Source: an uncultured Draconibacterium sp.
GTDB lineage: Bacteria > Bacteroidota > Bacteroidia > Bacteroidales > Prolixibacteraceae
Length of the DNA stretch: 64,000 nt
Assembly: GCF_963677575.1 (NCBI RefSeq)
Contig: NZ_OY782038.1
Location: 4,033,501 to 4,097,500, forward strand
Reading direction: 5' to 3'
Shown: positions 1-8,328 of the stretch, one piece after another
Numbering within the stretch: position 1 is the first letter of the stretch
Layout: each line of letters begins with the position of its first letter
Program-made: the position numbers and the translations under genes
Notes under the pieces: generated by a model
The model's database searches: none
Told to the model about the DNA's origin: nothing
What the model saw: only the letters and a program-made list of their open reading frames with translations

Positions 1-1866
1 GTAATATGCCGGAATTGAAAACGCATAAAGAATATCATTTTCGTAAGCATAAATGCGGCTGTTGTAGCTTTCTGTATGAACCCAGGCCAGCCGTGCAGCA
101 AGATTTAGTGGAAATTCTTCGGATTTGAATTGAATGTCCTGAAAAAGCAGAAACCCATTTTCACTTTCTTCGCCTTTGTAATAAACATGCTCGGCACGTG
201 TTTTTAGCAAGATTGTTTCCGAAAGCTGAAACTGAACGTGCAAACGCAGTTTTTGAATACGTTCAGGAAGGTTGACATAACGATTTTCGTTTTTGAATTT
301 TTGATCTTTCTCCTCGTTTTTAAAACGTAGGTAGGCGCTTATTTTTTCACTGATCTTAAAATCGGCTTGCGTGAAAATATCCCACGAACGTGCCGGGCCG
401 GTAGTGGAGTAGTTGAACCATTTGGATTGGTAAACATCGGAGTAAGTTGATAACGTTACAAATTTAGCTGGTAAAAAACGCACTCCAAAATAAAGGCCTG
501 ATTCGTTGCTAATATTGCTTCCTTCGGCCATCGTGTTGGCCCAAAAAGCGTGGTAGTCTTTATCGAAATGGCGAAAAAGTGCAGAAAATCCCAGTTGGTC
601 GTTTACATGGACAATGGCTCCTTGAGTTACTGCTTTTCCCTTTGATTTTGAGATGGCCGCCTCTCCAAACAACGTATAGTTGTTTTTACTAAAAAGATAA
701 TCGGCACCCGCCGTATAATTATCTGTTCCCCGAAAACGAAATTGGTTGTATAGCTGATTGCTGCGTATAAAAGGTTTGTCGAATTGTTGATAAACAAAAG
801 TTGCTCCCAGTTTCAGATGATCAAAATTGTGGGTGAAAACACCGCCGGCGTTGGTGAATTTTACTGTCTTCTCATCTGCAATTTCGCTCTCTGTTCGGTG
901 ATATCCCGATGTTTGCAAACTGGTAAAATGTGTAACTACAGAATCGTAGTATTCTAAATTACCATCCGCATTTTTGTGCGAGTAGAAAAGACTGAAACGC
1001 GAATTGCCCAATTTTACCGTACCCGCTGCGCCTCTGAAATAAAAATTTTCATCCACCGAAGTGTATGCCCTAACACCCTGCCCGGTTTTGCTTATTCCCA
1101 AAACATTCTCCGATTTTCCGTTGGTGTATCCTTGCCACAGCACCAGACCCTGGCCGGATCGAACAAGATAATCCCCCACAGAAATATTTTCAAAAGTTTC
1201 GTTCAGTTTAAAACTGATGTGCCCCGAGTAGTAATCAAAACCACTTTTATTCGATCCTCGAAAAAAGGCTTCGCCCGGATCTTTCTCGGCAGTTATACCG
1301 GCAGAAAGTTTGTCACCGGCCCTGAAATTATAACGCGTGTAATAACGAAAGCGGTTGCCTTCGTATGGAATCGTGTCATCGTCTTTTTCTTTGTATCCGC
1401 GTGCTTTTTGCAAATAGCCAAGCGTACGTAGCAACAATTGATTATCGGCGTATTTTAGCTGTTCTTTTAATGTTTGTCGTTCCTGTTCTTCGGGGCCAAA
1501 CTCAATAAAATATTGCAGTTTCTGCAGCAGGTTAGGCATAAATCCATCAATGGTTTTTAGTTCGTAAATGGAATAAACCGGGCCGTAAGTTGCGATGTAC
1601 TCCAGCAATTTTTGAATTTGTATTTCATTCAATAAATAAAGTCGGGCCAGTTCTGTGGAACTTGTTGCGTTAATATTAACGGGGTGTTCCAAAAAATATT
1701 CCAGGTCTTCAATAATAATTGCCACGTCGGTGCCTTCCTCAATTTTATCAAGATGCGATTCTAATATCGATTCAATCAATTGATCCGGCGACTCTTTTTG
1801 AGCTGATGCGGCTAAAACGATTAGTTGAAAGAATACGACAGTGATATGTTGGATCAGTTTTCTCAT
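1..1866 (-). CDS. Helix-hairpin-helix outer-membrane barrel-like protein (3' end outside window)
   Basis: The minus strand is open for 622 codons from the ATG at 1866 and runs off the window at position 1, so the C-terminus is missing. The N-terminus (MRKLIQHITVVFFQLIVLAA) is a signal peptide ending near SAQ. Residues about 50-115 contain ComEA-like helix-hairpin-helix repeats (NINATSSTELARLYLLNE; YELKTIDGFMPNLLQ). The rest is rich in alternating aromatic/polar residues typical of outer-membrane beta-strands. Bacteroidota have a family of such HHH-plus-barrel proteins of unknown function. The start overlaps the stop of the PorV-like gene (ATGA, 4 bp), which suggests translational coupling. 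DNA binding by the HHH part is not shown; in this family the HHH domain would lie in the periplasm. Confidence 0.8.
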   Translation of the reverse strand, partial: MRKLIQHITVVFFQLIVLAASAQKESPDQLIESILESHLDKIEEGTDVAIIIEDLEYFLEHPVNINATSSTELARLYLLNEIQIQKLLEYIATYGPVYSIYELKTIDGFMPNLLQKLQYFIEFGPEEQERQTLKEQLKYADNQLLLRTLGYLQKARGYKEKDDDTIPYEGNRFRYYTRYNFRAGDKLSAGITAEKDPGEAFFRGSNKSGFDYYSGHISFKLNETFENISVGDYLVRSGQGLVLWQGYTNGKSENVLGISKTGQGVRAYTSVDENFYFRGAAGTVKLGNSRFSLFYSHKNADGNLEYYDSVVTHFTSLQTSGYHRTESEIADEKTVKFTNAGGVFTHNFDHLKLGATFVYQQFDKPFIRSNQLYNQFRFRGTDNYTAGADYLFSKNNYTLFGEAAISKSKGKAVTQGAIVHVNDQLGFSALFRHFDKDYHAFWANTMAEGSNISNESGLYFGVRFLPAKFVTLSTYSDVYQSKWFNYSTTGPARSWDIFTQADFKISEKISAYLRFKNEEKDQKFKNENRYVNLPERIQKLRLHVQFQLSETILLKTRAEHVYYKGEESENGFLLFQDIQFKSEEFPLNLAARLAWVHTESYNSRIYAYENDILYAFSIPAYY

Positions 1867-2681
1867 TTGATGTTGTATTGAATGGAGACTGATGGAGTAA
1901 ATCCTAAATTACCGTGGTAGCTAAAAGCAATATCGGTACTGATATTTTTGAAACAGTAGCCCAATCCGGCAGTGTATTGAACCGGCCGGCCCGAAATTCC
2001 AAAACGAAGTGCCAGGTTCTGAACCGGCATAAATTCCAGCCCGCTTCGAACGACCACATTGTGATCTGATTCTTTTTGTGTTTCAAAACTTACCAGCACA
2101 TGTTCGTCGAATGTATAATGAGCTCCAAGCCTGTAAACTGCAGGAAGGTCTGTCTTTTCTTCCGGATAATTGTAGCCGTTTCTTACCGGATTATAAGTGT
2201 GGGCACCCAATGTAATTTGTTCTGTCAGCTGATAAGTTGCCCCGATTTCAAAAGTTAGAAACGAAAAGGCATCTGCATTTTCAGGCATACGTTGTGCCAG
2301 ATAATCGAATTGGACGGCAGCGTTAAAACGTTCCGATAGTTGTTTGGCATAGGCAAAACCCAGTTTATGCTCTTTAAATGTTCCTTTTCCGAATTGGTAA
2401 AAACTCAAGCCAAAAGTTCCGGCAGAAGTTGGCAAAACAACACTCGAAGCTGCCAGCGCAAATTCATCAATTCCATATTTTGATTCGTAGTAAACGCCTG
2501 CAGAGAAAGTGTTTAATTGTGCTAAAGTTGCTTGATTATGAAAGGTGCTCCAGGTGTCGGAAATAGAAACGAAAGCATTTGACAGCGCAGTAGATCGTGA
2601 ACCTCCTGTATAATTTTGCGGGGAGGCTGCAAATGAAATTATGGTAAAATATACCAACAGTATGTAAAAGGGTTTATGCAT
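1863..2681 (-). CDS. PorV/PorQ-like outer-membrane beta-barrel protein
   Basis: A 272-residue protein with a signal peptide (MHKPFYILLVYFTIISFAAS) followed by a GGSRSTALSNAFVSISDTW segment resembling the N-terminal region of PorV/PorQ/UPF0164-type outer-membrane proteins. Repeated amphipathic strands with Gly/aromatic pairs and a C-terminal strand ending in YNIK support a barrel of roughly 12-14 strands. It is first in a two-gene unit with the HHH/barrel gene downstream, overlapping by 4 bp, so the two probably act together in the outer membrane. It may be a distant relative of the type IX secretion shuttle PorV, but no T9SS gene is adjacent and the specific role is unknown. Confidence 0.7.
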   Translation of the reverse strand: MHKPFYILLVYFTIISFAASPQNYTGGSRSTALSNAFVSISDTWSTFHNQATLAQLNTFSAGVYYESKYGIDEFALAASSVVLPTSAGTFGLSFYQFGKGTFKEHKLGFAYAKQLSERFNAAVQFDYLAQRMPENADAFSFLTFEIGATYQLTEQITLGAHTYNPVRNGYNYPEEKTDLPAVYRLGAHYTFDEHVLVSFETQKESDHNVVVRSGLEFMPVQNLALRFGISGRPVQYTAGLGYCFKNISTDIAFSYHGNLGFTPSVSIQYNIK

Positions 2682-2685
2682 AAAA

Positions 2686-2711
2686 AAAGAGGTATTAATT
2701 AATACCTCTTT
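2686..2711 (-). terminator. 26-bp perfect palindrome, intrinsic terminator of purE
   Basis: The stretch is its own reverse complement (arms AAAGAGGTATTAA / TTAATACCTCTTT). On the minus strand it lies 30 bp after the purE stop and is followed by a T-run that continues to the ATG of the PorV-like gene at 2681. It therefore looks like a terminator or attenuator placed directly before that gene. Confidence 0.75.
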
Positions 2712-2740
2712 AAAATTAAGTAAAATATCTTTACTTGCAA

Positions 2741-3247
2741 TTAATTTGTTTTGAATCTGTACTTTACTTCTGAAAGTTCTTGGTTGGCTTTTACAATTTT
2801 CTCTTTCAGGTTCTCTTTGTACGCAACCAGTTTGTTCATGAGTTCTTCATCGCCGGTGGCCATCATTTGGGTGGCTAAAATAGCCGCATTCATAGCTCCG
2901 TTAACAGCAACAGTTGCTACCGGAATCCCCGGAGGCATTTGAAGAATAGCAAGAATAGAATCAAACCCTGATAAGCTGGCGTTAATCGGAACACCAATTA
3001 CAGGAATCGGAGTCATTGCAGCGATAACACCCGGAAGGTGAGCCGCCATTCCGGCACCTGCAATAATAACTTTAATACCACGGTCTTTGGCTCCTTTGGC
3101 AAAGCTTTCTACTTCTTCCGGGGTGCGATGTGCCGACAAAGCATTGATCTCGAAAGGAATTTCAAACTCATCAAACAATTTGGCAGCTTTTTCCATCACT
3201 GTTAAATCGGATGTGCTACCCATAATAATGCTAACTTTTGGAGTCAT
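2741..3247 (-). CDS. purE: N5-carboxyaminoimidazole ribonucleotide mutase
   Basis: A 168-residue class I PurE, cytosolic, interconverting N5-CAIR and CAIR in purine synthesis. Visible signatures are the phosphate-binding GSTSDL near residue 10, the catalytic SAHRTP near residue 38 and AGAGMAAHLPG near residue 63; the length is normal for the family. It is transcribed divergently from hpt (purine salvage), with 88 bp between them. It is followed by a strong palindromic terminator, so it is probably monocistronic. No purK is seen nearby. Confidence 0.96.
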   Translation of the reverse strand: MTPKVSIIMGSTSDLTVMEKAAKLFDEFEIPFEINALSAHRTPEEVESFAKGAKDRGIKVIIAGAGMAAHLPGVIAAMTPIPVIGVPINASLSGFDSILAILQMPPGIPVATVAVNGAMNAAILATQMMATGDEELMNKLVAYKENLKEKIVKANQELSEVKYRFKTN

Positions 3248-3264
3248 GTTTTATAATTTATTTG

Positions 3265-3272
3265 TTACTTTG
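3265..3272 (+). promoter_or_regulatory. Candidate -7 box for hpt-adk
   Basis: TTACTTTG matches the Bacteroidota -7 consensus TAnnTTTG at all but one position and lies 63 bp upstream of the hpt ATG in the purE/hpt divergent intergenic region. The match is imperfect and no clear -33 element was identified. Confidence 0.35.
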
Positions 3273-3335
3273 TACCTTTTTATTTTCAGCACGAAAATAA
3301 AGCAAATTAGCAATTAATAAAAATCAAATCCACAT

Positions 3336-3875
3336 ATGAAGAAGGTTAAAATTCTGGATAAAGAATTTGAGTTATTTATTCCATATGAGAAGATTCGTTC
3401 AGTTGTTGAACAAATGGCTGAAACAATGAATAAGGAGTTGGCCGACAAAGACCCGCTTTTCCTTTGCATCTTAAACGGTTCATTTATGTTTGCCGCCGAA
3501 ATTTATAAGCGGATTGACTTTGTTGAGTCGGAGATTTCGTTTGTAAAACTGGCTTCATATCAAGGCGATTCAACAACTGGAACAGTAAAGCAACTGATTG
3601 GATTAAATGAAGAAATTGAAGGACGAACTGTTGTGATTTTGGAAGATATTGTTGATACCGGAATTACAATTAACAATATACAGGAACAACTGGCAAAAAT
3701 GAATCCGAAAGAAGTGCAGGTGGCAACTTTATTGCTTAAACCAGATGCGCTTCAGAAAGAAGTAGATTTAAAATATGTGGGAATGGAGATCCCGAATGAT
3801 TTTATCGTAGGTTACGGACTTGACTACGACGGCTACGGTAGAAATCTGATCGATATTTACACGGTAGTAAAATAA
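3336..3875 (+). CDS. hpt: Hypoxanthine phosphoribosyltransferase
   Basis: A 179-residue type I phosphoribosyltransferase that converts hypoxanthine/guanine plus PRPP to IMP/GMP. The PRPP-binding motif VVILEDIVDTGIT lies near residue 95 and the family N-terminal flexible-loop region (VKLASYQGDSTTG) near residue 70. The C-terminal YGLDYDGYGRNL is typical of HPRT. It is followed after 17 bp by adk, so both are likely on one transcript; hpt-adk-obgE order is commonly seen in Bacteroidota. Confidence 0.95.
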   Translation: MKKVKILDKEFELFIPYEKIRSVVEQMAETMNKELADKDPLFLCILNGSFMFAAEIYKRIDFVESEISFVKLASYQGDSTTGTVKQLIGLNEEIEGRTVVILEDIVDTGITINNIQEQLAKMNPKEVQVATLLLKPDALQKEVDLKYVGMEIPNDFIVGYGLDYDGYGRNLIDIYTVVK

Positions 3876-3892
3876 AAAAATAACCAAAAATT

Positions 3893-4465
3893 ATGTTGAA
3901 TCTCGTATTGTTTGGCCCACCGGGTGCAGGAAAAGGAACCCAGGCTGAATTTCTTATTAAATCATTTGGGTTGATTCACTTGTCGACCGGCGATTTGCTA
4001 CGTAGCGAAATTGCTGAAGGAACAACACTTGGAAATGAAGCCAAAAACTTCATGGATAAAGGAGAATTGGTTCCAGATGAAGTGGTGATTGGAATGATTA
4101 AAAGTAAACTGGACGCAAACAAAGACGCGAAAGGTTTTATTTTCGACGGATTTCCACGTACCGTTGATCAGGCAAAAGCACTGGATGTTTTGTTGAACAA
4201 AAATGGTACACCAATCTCGGGAATGCTTTGCCTACAGGTTGAAAAACAGGAATTGATCGATCGTTTGTTAAGCCGCGGAAAAGTTTCTGGCCGTTCCGAC
4301 GATCAGAACCAGTCGATTATTGAAAACCGCATTATGGTTTACACTGAAAAAACACTTCCTTTAATTGAATACTACAAGCCGCAGGGTAAACATTTCGATG
4401 TAAACGGAATGGGAACCGTTGAAGAAATTGCGGGCAGATTAAAAGAAGTTGTAGAAAAGCTATAA
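3893..4465 (+). CDS. adk: Adenylate kinase, short-LID form
   Basis: A 190-residue cytosolic AMP/ATP phosphotransferase. The P-loop GPPGAGKGTQ is at residues about 7-16, the AMP-binding STGDLLRSEI near 31 and FDGFPRT near 84. The LID segment is short (GKVSGRSDDQ), without the zinc-finger-type LID insertion of longer adenylate kinases, which is normal for this phylum. The gene follows hpt by 17 bp. A hairpin with T-tract lies directly after the stop codon. Confidence 0.96.
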   Translation: MLNLVLFGPPGAGKGTQAEFLIKSFGLIHLSTGDLLRSEIAEGTTLGNEAKNFMDKGELVPDEVVIGMIKSKLDANKDAKGFIFDGFPRTVDQAKALDVLLNKNGTPISGMLCLQVEKQELIDRLLSRGKVSGRSDDQNQSIIENRIMVYTEKTLPLIEYYKPQGKHFDVNGMGTVEEIAGRLKEVVEKL

Positions 4466-4472
4466 TATTGCT

Positions 4473-4518
4473 AAAAAAGAGTGAGAAGTTTGTCGTGTGG
4501 ACGATTTCTCACTTTTTT
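4473..4518 (+). terminator. Hairpin with T-tract after adk
   Basis: An A-run, then stem GTGAGAA (4481-4487) pairing with TTCTCAC (4506-4512), then six T. It lies just after adk and before obgE, so it probably separates the hpt-adk and obgE transcripts. A TTACTTTG box just beyond it (about 4516-4523) could serve obgE. Confidence 0.65.
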
Positions 4519-4546
4519 ACTTTGCAGAAACAAACAGAAAAATCAG

Positions 4547-5536
4547 ATGGCAGAGACCAATTTTGTTGATTACGTAAGAATTCATTGTCAGTCGGGTAAC
4601 GGAGGTTCCGGCTCAGCGCATTTGCGCCGGGAGAAGTATGTTGCCAAAGGTGGTCCTGATGGCGGCGATGGTGGTCGTGGAGGCCATATTATTCTTGTGG
4701 GTAATGAGCAGATGTGGACACTGCTACACCTGAAGTTCCGAAAACACATAAAAGCCGGACATGGCGAAATGGGAGGAAAGCAGCGAAGTACCGGTGCCGA
4801 TGGTGAGGATGTCTACCTGGAGGTGCCGCTGGGAACCGTTGCCCGTGATGTGGAAACCGGCGAATTCCTGTTTGAAATAACAAAACACGGCGAAGAGCAA
4901 ATTCTGATGAAAGGTGGCCGGGGTGGTTTGGGAAACGATCATTTTAAAACTTCTACCAATCAAACACCGCGTTATGCACAACCGGGCGAAGAAGGAGTAG
5001 AAGGCTGGAAAATACTGGAGCTAAAAGTATTGGCCGACGTTGGTTTGGTTGGATTCCCAAGTGCTGGAAAATCAACATTGTTGTCGGTGGTTTCGGCAGC
5101 AAAGCCAAAAATTGCCGACTACCCGTTTACCACACTTGTACCCAATCTGGGTATTGTTGGGCATCGCGAACAACGATCGTTTGTAATGGCCGATATTCCG
5201 GGAATTATTGAAGGTGCACACGAAGGTAAAGGATTGGGATTGCGCTTTTTGAGGCACATCGAACGTAACTCGATGTTGTTGTTTATGGTGCCGGCCGATA
5301 GTAAAGATCACCTGAAAGAATATAAAGTATTACTCAACGAACTCGAAAAGTACAATCCTGAGTTGCTCGACAAGCAGCGGTTTTTAACCATTAGTAAAGC
5401 CGATATGTTAGATGAGGAATTGATGCAGGAAATCAGCAGCGAACTGGGCGAAATTCCACACCTATTCTTTTCTGCCGTTTCAGGGTTTAATATTCAACAA
5501 TTGAAAGATCGAATCTGGGAAATTTTAAATAGTTAA
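4547..5536 (+). CDS. obgE: GTPase ObgE/CgtA
   Basis: A 329-residue Obg GTPase, associated with the large ribosomal subunit and growth control. The glycine-rich Obg domain (SGNGGSGSAHLRREKY, GGDGGRGGH) spans residues about 1-158. The G domain has G1 GFPSAGKSTLL, switch I PFTTLVPN, G3 DIPGIIEGA and a shortened G4 (SKAD). The ATG at 4547 was chosen because translation from an upstream codon would add 22 residues encoded by the adk terminator hairpin. The C-terminal OCT domain of some Obg proteins is absent. The stop overlaps the next ATG (TAATG). Confidence 0.95.
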   Translation: MAETNFVDYVRIHCQSGNGGSGSAHLRREKYVAKGGPDGGDGGRGGHIILVGNEQMWTLLHLKFRKHIKAGHGEMGGKQRSTGADGEDVYLEVPLGTVARDVETGEFLFEITKHGEEQILMKGGRGGLGNDHFKTSTNQTPRYAQPGEEGVEGWKILELKVLADVGLVGFPSAGKSTLLSVVSAAKPKIADYPFTTLVPNLGIVGHREQRSFVMADIPGIIEGAHEGKGLGLRFLRHIERNSMLLFMVPADSKDHLKEYKVLLNELEKYNPELLDKQRFLTISKADMLDEELMQEISSELGEIPHLFFSAVSGFNIQQLKDRIWEILNS

Positions 5537-6228
5537 TGGAATTATTGCAACGTATACTGGAGCTGGATAAAGATGTGTTTTTATTCTTCAATGGTTTTCA
5601 CAACGACTTTTGGGATACCATTATAATAATGATAACGCGACAGGAAACGTGGATACCTTTTTTTGCCAGCATCCTGTTTTTTATAATAAAGAATTACAGA
5701 ATCAAAACTTTGTTGATTGCAATTGCCCTGGCGATTTTAATCGTGGCTACTGATCAGTTTTCAAATGTGATAAAAGATTCTGTTCAACGTTTACGTCCAA
5801 CACACGATCCGGCAATTTCTCACCTGGTTCATATATTCTTTGGGAAAGGTGGACAATTTGGATTTGTATCGGCACATGCTGCCAATTCTGTTGCTATTTT
5901 GGTGCTAACATCCCGTATTTTCAAAAGCCGCAGCTATTACTTTTTAACCCTGACCTGGGTGCTGGTGTTTTGCTATTCGCGTATTTATGTTGGGGTGCAC
6001 TATCCGCTCGATCTGATTTGCGGAGGCTTGATCGGCTGGGGTGTCGGTTGGGGCTTGTACAAACTGCTGATGTTTGTCGAGAACCATTTCTTTTTTGGCC
6101 GCTCGCCAAAAATTGAAAAAACGGCACTGTCGCGAAAAGATTCCGGAATTATTGCTTTAGTGTTTTTTGTGTCGGTAGTTACCGTTTTTCTAGTGGTTGC
6201 CCAACTTCATTTTTTTAAAATTTTATAA
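5536..6228 (+). CDS. PAP2-family membrane phosphatase
   Basis: A 230-residue integral membrane protein with about six hydrophobic segments. The phosphatidic acid phosphatase type 2 motifs are visible: C1 KDSVQRLRP (residue about 78), C2 SAHAAN (about 115, replacing the usual PSGH) and C3 SRIYVGVHYPLD (about 150), with the catalytic His pair intact. Likely substrates are lipid pyrophosphates such as undecaprenyl-PP, but specificity cannot be read from sequence. It overlaps obgE by one base and is followed directly, with no gap, by the MutS-like gene, so the three genes are probably co-translated. Confidence 0.88.
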   Translation: MELLQRILELDKDVFLFFNGFHNDFWDTIIIMITRQETWIPFFASILFFIIKNYRIKTLLIAIALAILIVATDQFSNVIKDSVQRLRPTHDPAISHLVHIFFGKGGQFGFVSAHAANSVAILVLTSRIFKSRSYYFLTLTWVLVFCYSRIYVGVHYPLDLICGGLIGWGVGWGLYKLLMFVENHFFFGRSPKIEKTALSRKDSGIIALVFFVSVVTVFLVVAQLHFFKIL

Positions 6229-8007
6229 ATGAGCGAACTGGCCCGGCTTTATTACGAAAAATTTTTGTTTTATACCGACGAATTGCAACGGGTGTCGGCG
6301 AAAGTAAAACGTTTTGCCTGGTATCGTTTTGTATCATTTATCGGAATATTTCTCCCGATTATTATTCTTGGTTGGGGTATTGTCACCCTGTATTGTACGC
6401 TTCCTCTAATTGTGCTCTTTTTCTGGCTGATCAAAAGAAATCTTCAACTTGATAAAATAAAGCAGACGCTCGTTGTTAAAACGAAGTTGCTTGAAGATGA
6501 ATTGAAAGCACAGGATCATTCGTTCCTACATTTCGAAAATGGTGAGCAGTTTCTGAATGCAGAACATCCTTTTGCCTACGATCTTGATTTGTTTGGCGAA
6601 GGCTCATTGTTTCAGTATTTAAACCGGACTGCAACAGTTGAAGGTCGTCAGCGTCTGGCCGATTGGTTGCAAAAGCCGCTAAAAGAAAAGGAAGAAATTG
6701 AGCAGCGTCAGGAAGCTATTAAAGAATTGGCAGAAATGCCATTGTGGCGCCTCGATTTTTTAACAGAAGGGAACCTGTTTCAGGAAACCGAAGTGCAGTA
6801 CAACGAAATTCGAAGTTGGTCAGAAATGGAGCTCGGCCTGAACCGTTCAAACCTGCTGAAATGGCTGATTCGCATCGTTCCGGCGATTACATTACTGGCT
6901 GCAATTCCGGCAATAATGGGATTGAGTAACTTTTATTTTGTGGCGATAGTGTGTGTTCAGTTCTTGCTTTTGTTTGCCTGGACGAAACGAGTGAATTATT
7001 ACTTCGCTTTCTTTGGTCGTAAGTCTAATTTGTTGGCCAAATACATGCAGTTGCTAAAAATTATCGAGGAGAAAGAATTTCAATCTCCTTATCTCTGTGA
7101 ATTAAAGAAAAAAGTAACCGAGCCTTCAGCAGGGAAAATCTTTGGCGAATTAAAAAGCCTCGTGAAAGAATTTGAATACCGACAGAATATTCTGGTTGGA
7201 GTTGTGTTGAACGGACTTTTCACCTGGGATATTCGTTGTGTATATAAACTTTGGAATTGGCACAAAGAGAATCGCGGCAGGTTGGCCGAGTGGCTGGAAA
7301 TTATCGCACAAATGGATGCTTTTATCAGTCTGGCAAATTATGCCAATAATCACGGCGATTTTGTGTATCCGGCAATTTCGGATCAGGATTTTTCGTTAGT
7401 TGCCACTGAGTTGGGGCACCCGCTGCTGAAAAAAGATAAGCGGGTAAACAATGTCATTGAAATTGAGGGTTGGTCGAAAATAATGATCGTAACCGGGGCA
7501 AACATGGCCGGCAAAAGTACTTTTTTGCGCACCGTGGGAACGAACATTTTGCTGGCAGAGATCGGTGCTCCGGTTTGTGCCACGTCGATGAAAATCAGGC
7601 CGGTTGATTTGTATACCAACATGCGCACCACCGACTCGCTGCTAAAAGACGAATCGTATTTCTTTGCCGAATTAAAACGGATAAAAGCAGTGCTCGATCG
7701 TTTGGCGGCCGGTGAGCAAATCTTTGTTATTCTGGACGAAATGCTGAAAGGAACCAATTCAATAGATAAGCTGAACGGCTCGAAAGAACTGGTGCGAAAA
7801 CTTGCTCAACATCAGTGTGCAGCAATGATTGCCACGCACGATTTGAAGCTGAGCGATATGGAAGCTGAACTTCCACAACAGGTGTTTAATAAATGTTTCG
7901 AAATCAGGATTGAAAACAACGAGCTGATTTTTGACTACAAACTCTCTGATGGTGTTACGCAAACCATGAATGCCACTTTCCTGATGAAAAAGATGGGGAT
8001 TATTTAA
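6229..8007 (+). CDS. Membrane-anchored MutS-family ATPase
   Basis: A 592-residue protein with a MutS-type ATPase at the C-terminus: Walker A TGANMAGKST near residue 422, Walker B FVILDEMLKGTNS near 500 and the following THDLKL switch-like segment. Hydrophobic pairs at residues about 30-70 and 205-255 predict membrane anchoring. The DNA-mismatch-binding N-terminal domain (F-x-E) of MutS1 and the Smr domain of MutS2 are both absent. It corresponds to the Bacteroidota MutS-related membrane proteins of about 600 residues, whose function is unknown. It begins at the base after the PAP2 stop. Confidence 0.85.
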   Translation: MSELARLYYEKFLFYTDELQRVSAKVKRFAWYRFVSFIGIFLPIIILGWGIVTLYCTLPLIVLFFWLIKRNLQLDKIKQTLVVKTKLLEDELKAQDHSFLHFENGEQFLNAEHPFAYDLDLFGEGSLFQYLNRTATVEGRQRLADWLQKPLKEKEEIEQRQEAIKELAEMPLWRLDFLTEGNLFQETEVQYNEIRSWSEMELGLNRSNLLKWLIRIVPAITLLAAIPAIMGLSNFYFVAIVCVQFLLLFAWTKRVNYYFAFFGRKSNLLAKYMQLLKIIEEKEFQSPYLCELKKKVTEPSAGKIFGELKSLVKEFEYRQNILVGVVLNGLFTWDIRCVYKLWNWHKENRGRLAEWLEIIAQMDAFISLANYANNHGDFVYPAISDQDFSLVATELGHPLLKKDKRVNNVIEIEGWSKIMIVTGANMAGKSTFLRTVGTNILLAEIGAPVCATSMKIRPVDLYTNMRTTDSLLKDESYFFAELKRIKAVLDRLAAGEQIFVILDEMLKGTNSIDKLNGSKELVRKLAQHQCAAMIATHDLKLSDMEAELPQQVFNKCFEIRIENNELIFDYKLSDGVTQTMNATFLMKKMGII

Positions 8008-8101
8008 TTCTTGCCCGAAAATTATCAGGTGTGGTGTCTTAAATGGTGCCGGATATTCCTCTTTATGTTGTTTTTACTCTTTCCTGTAGCTAAAATAGCC
8101 T

Positions 8102-8328
8102 TGCGAGGTACCAAAATTGTGGTGCGAGTATTAAATAATAAGGCGCGAGGCACTAAAAAATACGTGCGAGCTATAAATAAAGTAGTGCGAGTAGAAAAAA
8201 ATAGCATGCGAGCTAAGCTCGTACGTTAATATTAGTTACTCGTAAGCAAATATATATAGCTCGCAGGATAGTATTTATAACTTGCGGGTAAAGAATAGTT
8301 ACTCGTAAGAGAATATATATGGCTCGCA
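8102..8328. repeat. Mirror-symmetric array of twelve TRCGAG-type motifs with 21-bp period
   Basis: Six TGCGAG-type hexamers start at 8102, 8123, 8144, 8165, 8186 and 8207, exactly 21 bp apart. Six reverse-oriented CTCGYA-type hexamers start at 8218, 8239, 8260, 8281, 8302 and 8323, again 21 bp apart. All pairs are symmetric about position 8215. The 15-bp spacers are A/T-rich. The apex is TGCGAGCT-A-AGCTCGTA. An ORF starting with TTG at 8011 crosses the left half, but its seven-residue periodicity simply reflects the 21-bp repeat, so the array is treated as non-coding. Confidence 0.9.

Noticed and set aside
976..1431. Plus-strand ORF opposite the HHH/barrel gene
   Set aside because: Opposite a clear coding frame with a signal peptide and no recognisable domain.
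6229..8007. MutS2 assignment
   Set aside because: Lacks the Smr domain and KOW/core organisation, and has transmembrane segments; only the ATPase is MutS-like.
8011..8229. 72-residue ORF through the left half of the 21-bp array
   Set aside because: It starts with TTG, and its 7-residue periodicity (VRVLNNK, ARGTKKY and so on) is explained by the DNA repeat. It does not extend over the mirrored half.
8102..8328. CRISPR array
   Set aside because: The repeat unit is only 6 bp, the spacers are 15 bp and low complexity, and the orientation inverts halfway. There are no cas genes.
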